From Sapientia aquatica (GTDB lineage Bacteria > Pseudomonadota > Gammaproteobacteria > Burkholderiales > Burkholderiaceae_D), in assembly GCF_004358105.1 (NCBI RefSeq), contig NZ_SMYL01000002.1, positions 372,001 to 436,000 on the forward strand: DNA of 64,000 nt, given 5' to 3'. Of the stretch, positions 50,247 to 59,335 are shown piece after piece. The translations under genes were made by a program, and so were the position numbers. A model generated the notes under the pieces. The model made no database searches, was not told the origin of the DNA, and saw only the letters and a program-made list of their open reading frames with translations. Numbering within the stretch: position 1 is the stretch's first letter; the number at the start of each line of letters is the position of its first letter.

Positions 50247-50873
50247 TTAAGCAAGGCTGCGCAGAATCGCGCGCACTGGGCTGGCGTCCAAGCCGGCTAA
50301 TTTGAGCGGCAGGGCGATTAACTCGTAATCTCCCGCTGGCACGTTATCTAAGACGATTCCTTCCAAAATTGCCATGCCGTGTGATTCCACTGCATGGTGC
50401 GCGTCCAAGGTCTTTGATTCTTGTGGATCAAGCGAAGGGCTATCAATTCCAATCAGTTTAACGCCCGCTTGTGCTAACAAATGTATGGCGTCCGCCGCGA
50501 TGCAGGGGAAATTGCTGTCCCATTGCATTGGCGTTTGGCTGTAGGTGCGGATTAAGACCCGCGCTGGGACATTGGCTAGGTGCGGCTTGAGCTGTTCAGC
50601 TTGGATTAAGCGGGTGCCTTGCAAATCAATCACTCGGCAAGGGCCGATATACGTATTCAATTCAACTTCATCGATGGCTTTGCCGTTAACCCCGTAATGC
50701 GAAGGGGCATCGCAATGGGCGCCGGTGTGGGTGGACATGGTGATTTTGCTGACCTTCACTGGGCAGCCATCGGCGATTTCCCACGTAGTGTCGGACTGAA
50801 AAGGCGTGTCACCCGGCCAGACGGGCAGTGCGGCATGAACTAAGGGGCTGATGTCCCAGATTATTGTGCTCAT
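50247..50873 (-). CDS. kynB: Arylformamidase (kynurenine formamidase)
   Basis: KynB hydrolyses N-formylkynurenine to kynurenine. The 208-residue, metal-dependent enzyme has the cyclase-family motif [15 protein letters not shown] (HxGTHxDxPxH type, with Ala for Thr) and VWPGDTPFQ and GIDSPSLDP, which are typical of KynB. ATG 50873 ([13 protein letters not shown]) is chosen over a TTG at 50897. It is the first gene of kynBUA, divergent from the Lrp-type regulator. Confidence 0.96.
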   Translation of the reverse strand: MSTIIWDISPLVHAALPVWPGDTPFQSDTTWEIADGCPVKVSKITMSTHTGAHCDAPSHYGVNGKAIDEVELNTYIGPCRVIDLQGTRLIQAEQLKPHLANVPARVLIRTYSQTPMQWDSNFPCIAADAIHLLAQAGVKLIGIDSPSLDPQESKTLDAHHAVESHGMAILEGIVLDNVPAGDYELIALPLKLAGLDASPVRAILRSLA

Positions 50874-50940
50874 CGGTAGCGCTCGAAATAAGGTCAAAAG
50901 TTAAGCTGCGGATGCATAAATAGCAAACTAATTTTATTCT

Positions 50941-50954
50941 AATTTAGCTAAATT
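50941..50954. promoter_or_regulatory. Candidate KynR operator (perfect palindrome)
   Basis: AATTTAGCTAAATT is a perfect 14-bp palindrome in the gap between kynB and the Lrp-type gene. It lies 11 bp upstream of that gene's -35 box. Lrp-family regulators bind AT-rich palindromes, so this is a plausible binding site for both directions. Confidence 0.5.
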
Positions 50955-50965
50955 TTCCTTGCATA

Positions 50966-50993
50966 TTGACGTAATGTTTGCCATAACTATAGA
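50966..50993 (+). promoter_or_regulatory. Sigma-70 promoter for the Lrp-type regulator gene
   Basis: TTGACG (50966-50971) and TATAGA (50988-50993) are spaced by 16 bp. The start codon follows about 40 bp downstream. Confidence 0.65.
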
Positions 50994-51034
50994 ACAAGCT
51001 GTCAATTTAACAGGGATATTTGGAGAAATGTGTC

Positions 51035-51514
51035 ATGGAGCTAGATAAAACCGATTTCGCGATTTTGCGCTACTTACAAGAAGATGGTCGCATCAACAAC
51101 TCTGATTTAGCCGATAAGATTTTTCTATCGGCGTCCTCCTGTTTGCGCCGCGTCCGTGCCTTGGAAGAGGCCGGCATCATCGCTGGCTACCGCGCTGTTT
51201 TGGACGGCAATGCAGTTGGGCTAGAAGTCGATGCCTTTGTGCAGGTGACTATGCGCCGCGATGTGGAACAGTGGCATGAGAACTTTAGTAAAGAAGTGCA
51301 GCAATGGCCAGAAGTAGTTGGCTGTTTCATCATTACTGGGGAAGCTAATTATCTGTTACGGGTGCGGGCGCGAAATCTTAAGCACTATTCTGCATTTATT
51401 ATGGATCGCTTGTACAAGACCTTAGGCGTGTTGGATATTCGCTCGAACATTGTTTTGCAAATGTTAAAAGATACCCACGTGATTGATTCGGCATTGATGA
51501 AAAATCACGATTAA
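51035..51514 (+). CDS. kynR: Lrp/AsnC family regulator, probable KynR
   Basis: The 159-residue protein has an N-terminal helix-turn-helix (LDKTDFAILRYLQEDGRINNSDLADKIFLSASSCLRRVRALEEAG) and a C-terminal RAM ligand-binding domain (VVGCFIITGEANYLLRVRA). It is divergent from kynBUA. In Pseudomonas and Burkholderia relatives, the divergent Lrp-type KynR responds to kynurenine and activates kyn genes; I infer the same here. ATG 51035 follows TTGGAGAAA. It may also control its own promoter through 50941-50954. Confidence 0.85.
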   Translation: MELDKTDFAILRYLQEDGRINNSDLADKIFLSASSCLRRVRALEEAGIIAGYRAVLDGNAVGLEVDAFVQVTMRRDVEQWHENFSKEVQQWPEVVGCFIITGEANYLLRVRARNLKHYSAFIMDRLYKTLGVLDIRSNIVLQMLKDTHVIDSALMKNHD

Positions 51515-51556
51515 AGAAGTAATCCAAACCGACAATACTTGTTAGTAAAATAAATT

Positions 51557-51590
51557 TAGGGCCAACAGCACGCAAATGCTGTTGGCCCTA
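51557..51590. terminator. Hairpin between kynR and the S53 peptidase gene
   Basis: TAGGGCCAACAGCA and TGCTGTTGGCCCTA form a perfect 14-bp stem with a 6-nt loop. Flanking sequence is AT-rich, with a fair T-run on the complement. It likely serves both convergent genes. Confidence 0.7.
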
Positions 51591-51632
51591 ATCACTTTAT
51601 GACCAAATAATAACGTTTAAGTTGGCTTAACC

Positions 51633-53513
51633 TTAATCGTCATCACCCCAATCATCGTCGCTAATGCCAAACGAACGCGCCAAATTGTTGACGTTCAACG
51701 CGCCAATTCCTGAGGCTGGGTTGTAGCCTTGGGTTGCTTGCCAATACAGATTGTCTCCAGAAGTAATCGCCGTAAATGGAGAATTTTTAGCATAGCCGTA
51801 TTGTAAGAAACGAGCATACAACTGCGGATTCAAGTGGCCTAAACGTGAATGGCTGTGCTGTGAGACCAACGCAGCAATACCATTTAATTGCGGCGCGACG
51901 AAGCTAGTTCCGCCGTAACCTTGCAGCCAGCCACCACTGACATAAACCAAATAGCCCGTATCTGGATCAGCGTTGAGCGACACATCCGGTACGTTACGAC
52001 CTGCGTAACCGGCTGGGGCATCGAATAAATCAGAAGGTGTGTAGGCTGAGCAAACTAAGGATTGACCTGCTGCGCTGACTTGGGTGCCGGGAACATTTTT
52101 CTGATACTTTGGAAGATCAAAGTTCAAGCTAACGCCACCGCCACCGCCAACGGGGAACAGGTAGGTGTAATAAACACTTGGGGAAAAATAGTTTTGCAAA
52201 TAATCCCAACCCCAAGGGCGGTCTTTAGGGATAGTCAACGTCGTGCCGTTTTGGAATTGCAATACCGACGCCAAGGTCAAACCACCTGCTGCGACCACAT
52301 ACGGATCGCTTGCAGGCGAATCCACGGTCAGAAGTTGACTGCATCCCGGATAAGCAAACGGACCTTGGTTATTGTTAATGTCGTAAGCACCTTCATCACC
52401 AGAAGCCGCAAACACGCTGATACCTTGTGCTGCTAACTCCAAGAAAGCTTGATGCTGACCAGCCATGACTTCTGGTGTTTGGGCGATTTCAGGCGAGCCC
52501 CAGCTTACTGACAAGGTATCGACTTTGTTGTCCGCCGCGGCTTTAAAGAATACGTCCATAAAGCCCGAATCCGTATTGGGCGCGTCATACACAATCACTT
52601 TTGCCGCCGGAGCTAAGCCACCAGATTGTTCTACGTCTAGCGTGGTTTCGTCCGCGCCATTTGTGCCCGCGCCTCCGTCGATGTGAATTTGTTTGATTCT
52701 ATTTGGTTTGACTTTTAAACCAATGCTGCTCCAGTAAGTATAGGCATCGTTCGGATCAAAGGTCGCTAAGGTGGCAATCCCAATTGTTCTGCCTTGACCG
52801 TAGAAATGATGTTTATACAAAGGAGTGACGTTGTACAAGCTCGCCACGTCTTGCACAGTAAATAAACCAGGTGCATTGGTGGTGCCGGATTGGTTGATTA
52901 ACTTGGCATTGACAATCGCTGCTTGGGATGATTTCGCCGCAGCGGCTGGCAATTGGCGGGACCTTGGATGGGCGTGTTCTCTGCCGTTGAGCCCAGTCAC
53001 TGCGAGCACCACGTCGGAAATTTCACCCGGAACAGTCACAGGAACACTGGGTTTGCTGTAGATCGTATTTTTTTCGCTGTAGTTGTGCAGTTGTGTATTA
53101 AAAAATTGATTGAACTGCGCGGTCGTGCCAGTGGCGCGAATGACCATGTGGTTTTTATACACTTCATTGACCGTAATGCCGAGCGCACTGAGCGATTTCT
53201 TTACACGTCGAATATCGGCGTGGCTTGGCGCATAGCGTTCGGTAAATTCTTCAACCGACAAAAACTGACGATACTCGTCGCTGTTTGGGTTGACTGTGCG
53301 TGCGATAAATCTCTCTAGTTTATCGACATCGTGCAATTGCAAAACGATCGAAACTGTTTGTGGCGCATCGACGGCGGTTGCACCTAAATCTTGAACGGCT
53401 GCTGTGGCCGCAAAAGCGGCTGACGAACTTAAAGCACCTGCAAATAAAACGGACACTAATGTCGCCATTGGTTTCATCGTTAGCTTAGCGACGGATTTAG
53501 TTCTAAATATCAT
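51633..53513 (-). CDS. S53 family peptidase (sedolisin/kumamolisin type), secreted
   Basis: The 626-residue acid-type serine peptidase has a signal peptide (cut near AFA, residue 35), then a pro-domain (about 50-185, with FLSVEEFTERYAPS) that normally inhibits the enzyme, and the catalytic domain. Catalytic residues fit the family: Glu289 and Asp293 (ADETTLDVEQSG), Asp373 (ASGDEGAYD) and Ser537 (GYGGTSFVAPQ). The end has GYNPASGIGALN, near the calcium site, and an acidic tail DDDWGDDD. A probable extracellular protein degrader; the gene stands alone. Confidence 0.94.
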   Translation of the reverse strand: MIFRTKSVAKLTMKPMATLVSVLFAGALSSSAAFAATAAVQDLGATAVDAPQTVSIVLQLHDVDKLERFIARTVNPNSDEYRQFLSVEEFTERYAPSHADIRRVKKSLSALGITVNEVYKNHMVIRATGTTAQFNQFFNTQLHNYSEKNTIYSKPSVPVTVPGEISDVVLAVTGLNGREHAHPRSRQLPAAAAKSSQAAIVNAKLINQSGTTNAPGLFTVQDVASLYNVTPLYKHHFYGQGRTIGIATLATFDPNDAYTYWSSIGLKVKPNRIKQIHIDGGAGTNGADETTLDVEQSGGLAPAAKVIVYDAPNTDSGFMDVFFKAAADNKVDTLSVSWGSPEIAQTPEVMAGQHQAFLELAAQGISVFAASGDEGAYDINNNQGPFAYPGCSQLLTVDSPASDPYVVAAGGLTLASVLQFQNGTTLTIPKDRPWGWDYLQNYFSPSVYYTYLFPVGGGGGVSLNFDLPKYQKNVPGTQVSAAGQSLVCSAYTPSDLFDAPAGYAGRNVPDVSLNADPDTGYLVYVSGGWLQGYGGTSFVAPQLNGIAALVSQHSHSRLGHLNPQLYARFLQYGYAKNSPFTAITSGDNLYWQATQGYNPASGIGALNVNNLARSFGISDDDWGDDD

Positions 53514-53748
53514 TTGAAGCTCTCCCCGGATTGGATTTTTGTCGAGTCAATTGTTAGCAATGGATAATTGCGAAATTGATCTTATGGGAGAAAAAAACAG
53601 AAATCTAATGATATTTTGGAAGGTGTTGGATTTTGTTAAAAAAGATAATTTTTAACATTTACAAAAAGCTATCTATGATTACTCTGACTAGTAAAAATCG
53701 GTTAAAAACCCCTCAAAATACGCTAATACGCTTTAAGATTAAATGATC

Positions 53749-54474
53749 TTAGAACCGTTCATAGCCCAATAAATAGCGCCATTGACCCAGCGGCAAGCTC
53801 GATAACGGAATTCGTCCGACCCGCAAACGTTTCAAATTAACGATCGTCAAACCAACGCGTTGGCACAGTAAATTAATTTGCTCAAGCTGTATGCCTTTAC
53901 CCGCAAAACGCAGTCGGGTTTCGTTTTGCCAGCTCACTTTTAATGCTGGCGCAAGCTTGCCGTTTAGCGTGATGGATTGGTTGAGTTGGGACATTAATTC
54001 GGCTGGATTAAGTGAGCAATTTTCACGATTGATTTCAGCCAAATATTCTTGCTCAATTTTGCTCGCGTCGTCGATTAATTTACGTTTGATTTTGAAATCC
54101 TGGCTAAAGATGACCAAGCCGCTGGCACTGGTTTCCAAGTTATTGGTCAACGCTAAACCCGATGTATGGCGCTTTAAAAATCGTAAGCCAGAGCGATTAC
54201 CCGCAGCCATTGTCTCGGCAGTCAAGTTGTGCGCCAACCAATCGGCTTCGATGCCGGCCGGCTTGTGCCACAAAATAGTCACGTCCGTTAGTGGAGCTAA
54301 ATTTGCCTTGGGCAGCAGCGCGATTTGGTGCGACTCATCAACCCGAAAACCGGGTTCTTCGACCACTTGCCCATCCACAGTGACCCAACCGCCCGCGATG
54401 TATTGTTCGGCTTCTTGGCGTGAACAAGGAACTTGCTCGGCAAGACGTTTAGCGAGTCGGATTGAATTTGACAT
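53749..54474 (-). CDS. S4-domain pseudouridine synthase-like protein with altered catalytic motif
   Basis: The 241-residue protein has an S4 RNA-binding domain at the N-terminus (RLAKRLAEQVPCSRQEAEQYI, GGWVTVDG) followed by an RsuA/RluF-like domain (VTILWHKPAG, GLVIFSQDFKIKRKLIDD, VGLTIVNLKRLRVGRIPL). The catalytic motif normally reads GRLD with essential Asp. Here the aligned block is NNLE (residues 111-114), with Glu for Asp and Asn for Arg. Either it is inactive on RNA and works as a binding protein, or it is a variant of the family. The target RNA is unknown. Confidence 0.8.
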   Translation of the reverse strand: MSNSIRLAKRLAEQVPCSRQEAEQYIAGGWVTVDGQVVEEPGFRVDESHQIALLPKANLAPLTDVTILWHKPAGIEADWLAHNLTAETMAAGNRSGLRFLKRHTSGLALTNNLETSASGLVIFSQDFKIKRKLIDDASKIEQEYLAEINRENCSLNPAELMSQLNQSITLNGKLAPALKVSWQNETRLRFAGKGIQLEQINLLCQRVGLTIVNLKRLRVGRIPLSSLPLGQWRYLLGYERF

Positions 54475-54626
54475 GAAAAATAGGAGAGCGTGAGAAGAGC
54501 GCTATTGTAGCCGCCTAGTCTGGCAGTTGGCGAATAATGCCTGCATCAACACGTCAATTAGGTGGTAATTTCACCAGAGTGTCATATAAGACGAGTAAGA
54601 TTTTGTGATAACTTTTTTTGGGGAAT

Positions 54627-56060
54627 ATGTTGAAAAAGCACTCTTTGCTATGTTGTCTCATCGCAGCCGTTGTCGCGCTAAGCGCCTGCCGTACCGCTCC
54701 ATCGAATCCATCAGCAACCTCCAGCGCCGCTGTCGATGCAAACGCGGCTAATCAAATTCAAGCGGCCTTTGTCGTACTTGGTGAACAAGGTCAAGCGCAA
54801 GCGCGTGTCATTACTAGCGCATCTGCCTGCCCCGCGTTGACGCAAGACGGTGTAACAAGTGCCATGTCGATTCGCGCACTGCCAGCCACGATTGCACAAC
54901 GCAAAACGCTAAGCAGTCCGACCGATTCGAAGCCGTCCGACTTCCCCGTGTTGACATGTGAGGCAACACTAAAAACAGGCGTTAAAGTCGCCAGCGTTGC
55001 TGGAAAAACGCTAGCCGTGCCTAAAGCGGTTCCGTTAAAAATTTTGGTGGTCGGTGATACCGGTTGTCGCATGAAATTGGCCGATAACTATTTTCAGTCT
55101 TGCTACGATTCCGATAAATGGGCCTTTGGCACGGTGGCTAAATCCGCCGCAACGTTTGCGCCCGATTTAGTCATTCATGTGGGCGATTATCAATACCGCG
55201 AAAACCCCTGTCCGGCTGGCAATGCCGCTTGTGCCGACAGCCCGTGGGGCTTTGGTTGGGACACTTGGAAAGCCGATTTCTTTGATCCTGCAGCACCCTT
55301 GTTGTCGGCTGCTCCTTGGGTATTAGCGCGCGGTAATCACGAATCCTGTGCGCGCGCTGGTCAAGGCTGGTGGCGCTTTATGGATCCACGTAGCCTACAA
55401 ACGGGGCGCGATTGCAATGTTGAAGCCAATGATATGACCGGCGACTACAGCGATCCTTACGCGGTTCCGCTAGGTGCAGGTGCGCAGTTGATCGTGTTTG
55501 ATTCAGCCAAAACAGCATCGAAACCCGTCGCCAAAACCGACCCTGTTTATGCGATTTATGCAGCGCAGTTCAAACAAGTTGACCGTTTAGCGGAGCAAGC
55601 GCCGTTTTCGATTTTCTTAGAGCACCATCCAATTTTGGGCTTCGCTCCAGAGAAAGCCAAAAACAGTAATGTTGAAGTAAAGTCCGGTAACGCCGCTCTG
55701 CAAAGCATTTTGCAAGACAGCCATCCACAACGTTTATTTGCACCAAATGTGCAGCTTTTGTTGGCGGGACATGTGCACTTGTTTGAAGCGATCACATTTG
55801 AAACCGACCACCCAATGCAAATCGTCAGCGGCAACGGCGGATCGTCGCCGGACGTTGATTTACCAACGCAGTTGTCACCACAAGCCACGCCGTTTAGCGG
55901 TGCGAAGGTTGCCCATTTCAACAGCACTAGCGAGAGCGGATTTATGACGATGGAACGCGCTTCGGTGACGGCGACCGATTGGGTAATGAAATCGTATGAT
56001 CGGAATGGTAAGTTGATGACGACTTGTACTATTAGCCGCGGGAAGCAAGCGTGTAATTGA
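54627..56060 (+). CDS. Lipoprotein metallophosphoesterase
   Basis: The 477-residue protein has a lipoprotein signal (MLKKHSLLCCLIAAVVALSAC, lipobox LSAC with Cys at 21). The phosphoesterase motifs are spaced through the middle and end: VVGDTGCR, HVGDYQYRENPC, ARGNHESC, LEHHPILGF and LLAGHVHLFE, which supply the two-metal site. The first motif reads GDTG rather than GDxHG, as in purple-acid-phosphatase-like members. It is likely a periplasmic or outer-membrane phosphatase; the substrate is unknown. ATG 54627 is preferred to TTG 54618. Confidence 0.87.
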   Translation: MLKKHSLLCCLIAAVVALSACRTAPSNPSATSSAAVDANAANQIQAAFVVLGEQGQAQARVITSASACPALTQDGVTSAMSIRALPATIAQRKTLSSPTDSKPSDFPVLTCEATLKTGVKVASVAGKTLAVPKAVPLKILVVGDTGCRMKLADNYFQSCYDSDKWAFGTVAKSAATFAPDLVIHVGDYQYRENPCPAGNAACADSPWGFGWDTWKADFFDPAAPLLSAAPWVLARGNHESCARAGQGWWRFMDPRSLQTGRDCNVEANDMTGDYSDPYAVPLGAGAQLIVFDSAKTASKPVAKTDPVYAIYAAQFKQVDRLAEQAPFSIFLEHHPILGFAPEKAKNSNVEVKSGNAALQSILQDSHPQRLFAPNVQLLLAGHVHLFEAITFETDHPMQIVSGNGGSSPDVDLPTQLSPQATPFSGAKVAHFNSTSESGFMTMERASVTATDWVMKSYDRNGKLMTTCTISRGKQACN

Positions 56061-56082
56061 TGGATTGAGTGGTTCTTGATGT

Positions 56083-56120
56083 ATGGCGCTAACCGAGATT
56101 ATTGGGTTAGCGCCATTTTT
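56083..56120 (+). terminator. Intrinsic terminator after the phosphoesterase gene
   Basis: TGGCGCTAACC pairs with GGTTAGCGCCA across a loop of about 10 nt, with TTTTT after. It lies about 23 bp past the stop codon. Confidence 0.88.
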
Positions 56121-56219
56121 ATTTGTGTTGGTGAGTTGGAACTCAGGTAAATTTTGTGATCTATAGAAGCGTTTTATTTTATGCGGATATTTGATTAATT
56201 TTATCTTTGAGTGTTGACG

Positions 56220-56639
56220 ATGTTGATTAGAAAAATATTTCCTCAGGAGCTTGATTGGGCGAATGCCCAATATTCGACAATTAAGTTCAAATTATCGAGT
56301 GATGCTGATTTTGTAGCGCTTGCTGAATTGGATGGAATTAGGGTGGGGCTTGGGCGATTAACATTTGTTGACAGCACCATTGGCGAATTAGGCGGGATGT
56401 TTGTGTTGCCTGAATATCGAGGGCGAAAAATCGCTGAGAACATTGTTAGCTTCTTGTTGGAAAACTCTTCTTTTTCGTGTTTGTACTGTATTCCCTTTGC
56501 GCATCTTGAGCGCTTTTATGAGCAATTTGGATTCGTGAGGGTTTGCGAACCTGTGGTTGCTCCTGAGTCGGTGGTGGATAAGTTTTCTTGGTGTGCGGAG
56601 GCTTATGAATCTCCTGTTGTTCTTATGAAAAGGGGGTGA
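56220..56639 (+). CDS. GNAT family N-acetyltransferase
   Basis: The 139-residue protein matches a small GNAT. VALAELDGIRVGLGRLTFV is the core strand, ELGGMFVLPEYRGRKIAENIVSFLL holds the acetyl-CoA loop (RGRKIA), and HLERFYEQFGFVRVCEP is the closing part. The acceptor is unknown. ATG 56220 is preferred to TTG 56211. No clear ribosome site is seen. The gene is more AT-rich than its neighbours and lies next to repeats and homopolymer runs, so it may be a recent arrival. Confidence 0.8.
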   Translation: MLIRKIFPQELDWANAQYSTIKFKLSSDADFVALAELDGIRVGLGRLTFVDSTIGELGGMFVLPEYRGRKIAENIVSFLLENSSFSCLYCIPFAHLERFYEQFGFVRVCEPVVAPESVVDKFSWCAEAYESPVVLMKRG

Positions 56640-56949
56640 GGTTTGCTTTGGTTTTTTTTTGGGGGGGGAGGTTAGGTGTAGCAATGGGCCCCTGTATGGA
56701 TTCAGTATTCGCCAGCATGCTAACGCCGTTAAGCAAGAGATAAGCATGGTTATCGAAACCCTTGCTGGAATTTAGATCACTGTATTTTTTAGTTCATCCT
56801 AGGATTAAAAAGTCGTTAGCAGCAGGGGGGTAAGTCAAAACCGAAATAACCGTTGTCAGCGCCAAATACTTTTATTCTTCTTGGACCATTAAAAAATCAG
56901 GTCTAAATCATCCGAGTTAGACAACGTAAGGTTTCCAATCAATGGTTTG

Positions 56950-57150
56950 TTTTGACGTTAATCCACTGTATTTCGGCCGGTTATTTTTTGAAAAAATGGA
57001 TCAGGAAGTAGCGTTGTCTGAGCGAAGCGAGTTTCGCTACTTTCCCATTTTTTCAAAAAATAATCGGGGTTTCCGAAATACCGTGGTCGCCTTTTTTGGG
57101 TTCCCTTTTTTGGCGAGACAAAAAAGGGAACTAGCCGCCGGGCTACCCCC
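56950..57150 (-). repeat. Structured dispersed repeat, copy 2
   Basis: This is copy 1 (47561-47759) on the other strand. The outer stem is 56963-56976 with 57073-57086 (13 of 14 pairs), the inner stem 56981-56999 with 57045-57063 (19 perfect pairs), the apical stem 57004-57013 with 57035-57045, and the 21-nt loop 57014-57034. On the complement the loop starts AAACTCGCTTCGCTCA, against AAACTCGCTGCGCTCA in copy 1. Hairpin TAGCC/GGCTA is at 57132-57145. No coding is evident. Confidence 0.8.
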
Positions 57151-57516
57151 GGCCAGCAAAACTGCAAAAAATCGAATTGGTATTTTGGGATGGGCACCTA
57201 ATTCATTATGTTTTTCAACTGCGCAAATGCAATCCCAATATTCGTGAGATAAAAAAGATAACTAACCGTCAGGCTAGCGCCCTACCAACCTCAACAAAAA
57301 ATCAAAGTCACTACCTATTTCGGGATCGAACCAGATGGCGCCTACAACCGCAGCGCCGAAGTCGCCGATCAAAGCCTCGTGTTGCGCCGAAAAGAAACGA
57401 AATCTACAACTCAACAAACACAAATATCATCCCATTTTCTACCCACAGCGCGAATTCATATTTCTATTTACACAAGTAAAAACACACCATTCGCCTTCCT
57501 TATCTCTTTGATTTGC

Positions 57517-57544
57517 TTGAGTATTCCTACCCCTGGCGTATAGT
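57517..57544 (+). promoter_or_regulatory. Sigma-70 promoter for the hut operon
   Basis: TTGAGT (57517-57522) and TATAGT (57539-57544) are spaced by 16 bp. Transcription would start near 57551, just upstream of the HutC-type operator. Confidence 0.6.
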
Positions 57545-57576
57545 AAATCCGGGATTACAAAAAAACCTTGCGCAAG

Positions 57577-57588
57577 TTGTATATACAA
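57577..57588. promoter_or_regulatory. HutC-type operator
   Basis: TTGTATATACAA is a perfect 12-bp palindrome and fits the known HutC (GntR family) site, which centres on TGTATATACA. It is preceded by CTTGCGCAAG (57567-57576), another palindrome. It lies about 30 bp downstream of the -10 box, so bound repressor would block transcription. Urocanate is the usual inducer. No hutC gene lies in the window. Confidence 0.8.
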
Positions 57589-57634
57589 ATTAAAATCTGA
57601 AAAAATCCCAACCACTTCCCATCAAAGGAATGCC

Positions 57635-59335
57635 ATGAACAGCTTAAAAGATGATCCACGCTACGACGCAACTCGTGTAATTCGTGCTCCGCGCGGGGCT
57701 GAGAAGACCTGTAAGACGTGGGTTGCTGAGGCGGCCTATCGGATGATTCAGAATAATTTGGATGCCGAAGTGGCAGAAAATCCTAAGCATTTGGTGGTGT
57801 ACGGCGGTATCGGTCGTGCGGCGCGTGATTGGGCTTGTTTTGATCAGATTTTGGCTAGCTTAAAAGAGTTGGGCGAAGAGGAGACTTTGTTAATTCAATC
57901 GGGTAAGCCAGTTGGCGTGTTTAAAACCCATTCCGATGCGCCGCGAGTGTTGATTGCAAACTCCAACTTGGTCCCGAAGTGGGCTAATTGGGAACACTTC
58001 AATGAACTCGACCGCAAAGGCTTGTTCATGTACGGTCAGATGACTGCGGGTAGCTGGATTTATATTGGTACACAAGGCATTGTTCAAGGCACGTTTGAAA
58101 CCTTTGCCGAAGCGGGTCGCCAGCATTTTAACGGTGACTGGGCGGGTCGTTGGATTTTGACCGCCGGTTTAGGTGGTATGGGTGGCGCGCAACCATTGGC
58201 CGCGACGTTTGCGGGTGCGGTGTCGTTGAATATTGAATGCCAACAATCAAGTATCGATTTCCGTTTGCGCACACGTTATGTCGATAAACAAGCGCGTGAC
58301 TTGGATCATGCGTTGGAATTGGTGAAAGAACATTGCGCTAAAAAAGAAGCAGTGTCGATTGCTCTCTTAGGCAACGCAGCAGAGCTTTTGCCAGAGTTGG
58401 TTAAGCGCGCTAAAGCGGGCGGAATTCGCCCAGATATGGTGACCGATCAAACCTCGGCCCACGATTTGATTAACGGTTATTTGCCGATCGGCTGGAGCGT
58501 TGAGCAATGGAAAGCCGCGCAACACGATGCGTCGCAGCACGCTAAGTTGACCGCTGACGCCGCCGCAGGTTGTGTGGCGCATGTGCAAGCAATGCTGGAT
58601 TTCCATCAAATGGGAATTCCTACCGTTGATTACGGCAACAATATTCGCCAAGTCGCGTTTGATCATGGTTTGAAGAATGCCTTCGATTTCCCTGGGTTTG
58701 TGCCAGCCTACATTCGCCCGCTGTTCTGCGATGGCAAAGGCCCATTCCGTTGGGTGGCTTTGTCGGGCGATCCAGAAGATATTTACAAAACTGACGCGAA
58801 GATTAAAGAGCTGTTCCCAGAAAACAAAGGCGTGCATCGCTGGTTGGACATGGCGCGTGAACGTATTTCCTTCCAAGGTTTGCCGGCGCGCATTTGCTGG
58901 TTAGGTTTGGGTGAACGTCACATCGCTGGATTGGCATTTAATGAAATGGTCAAAAACGGCGAATTGAAAGCACCGGTTGTCATTGGCCGCGATCATTTGG
59001 ACACCGGCTCGGTATCAAGTCCTAACCGCGAAACGGAAAGCATGAAAGACGGCACCGACGCGGTGTCCGACTGGCCGTTGCTCAATGCGTTATTGAATAC
59101 AGCGGGCGGCGCTTCATGGGTCTCCTTGCATCATGGCGGCGGTGTTGGGATGGGCTATTCACAGCACTCCGGTATGGTGATTGTGGCCGATGGTACTGAG
59201 GCAGCGGCCAAGCGTTTGGCCCGTGTGTTGGTCAATGATTGTGGATCTGGAGTGATGCGACATGCGGATGCGGGGTATGAGGAGGCTGTGGCTTGTGCTA
59301 AGCGTAATAAACTTAATTTGCCGATGATTAAGTAA
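57635..59335 (+). CDS. hutU: Urocanate hydratase (urocanase)
   Basis: HutU converts urocanate to imidazolonepropionate with tightly bound NAD+, the second step of histidine breakdown. The 566-residue protein shows [33 protein letters not shown] (NAD+ site), [22 protein letters not shown] with the active-site Cys, and [22 protein letters not shown] near the end. AAAGGAA precedes ATG 57635. It is the first gene of hutU-hutH-hutD-hutI. A terminator-like hairpin separates it from hutH. Confidence 0.98.
   Translation: MNSLKDDPRYDATRVIRAPRGAEKTCKTWVAEAAYRMIQNNLDAEVAENPKHLVVYGGIGRAARDWACFDQILASLKELGEEETLLIQSGKPVGVFKTHSDAPRVLIANSNLVPKWANWEHFNELDRKGLFMYGQMTAGSWIYIGTQGIVQGTFETFAEAGRQHFNGDWAGRWILTAGLGGMGGAQPLAATFAGAVSLNIECQQSSIDFRLRTRYVDKQARDLDHALELVKEHCAKKEAVSIALLGNAAELLPELVKRAKAGGIRPDMVTDQTSAHDLINGYLPIGWSVEQWKAAQHDASQHAKLTADAAAGCVAHVQAMLDFHQMGIPTVDYGNNIRQVAFDHGLKNAFDFPGFVPAYIRPLFCDGKGPFRWVALSGDPEDIYKTDAKIKELFPENKGVHRWLDMARERISFQGLPARICWLGLGERHIAGLAFNEMVKNGELKAPVVIGRDHLDTGSVSSPNRETESMKDGTDAVSDWPLLNALLNTAGGASWVSLHHGGGVGMGYSQHSGMVIVADGTEAAAKRLARVLVNDCGSGVMRHADAGYEEAVACAKRNKLNLPMIK

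Larger units (their letters stand above)
56640..57634. other. Intergenic region upstream of hutU
   Basis: These 995 bp carry no gene I can support. Contents: a T9 run followed by a G8 run (56652-56668), structured repeat copy 2 (56950-57150), the hut promoter (57517-57544) and the HutC-type operator (57577-57588). Several open frames pass through the repeat and are not genes. Confidence 0.7.
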
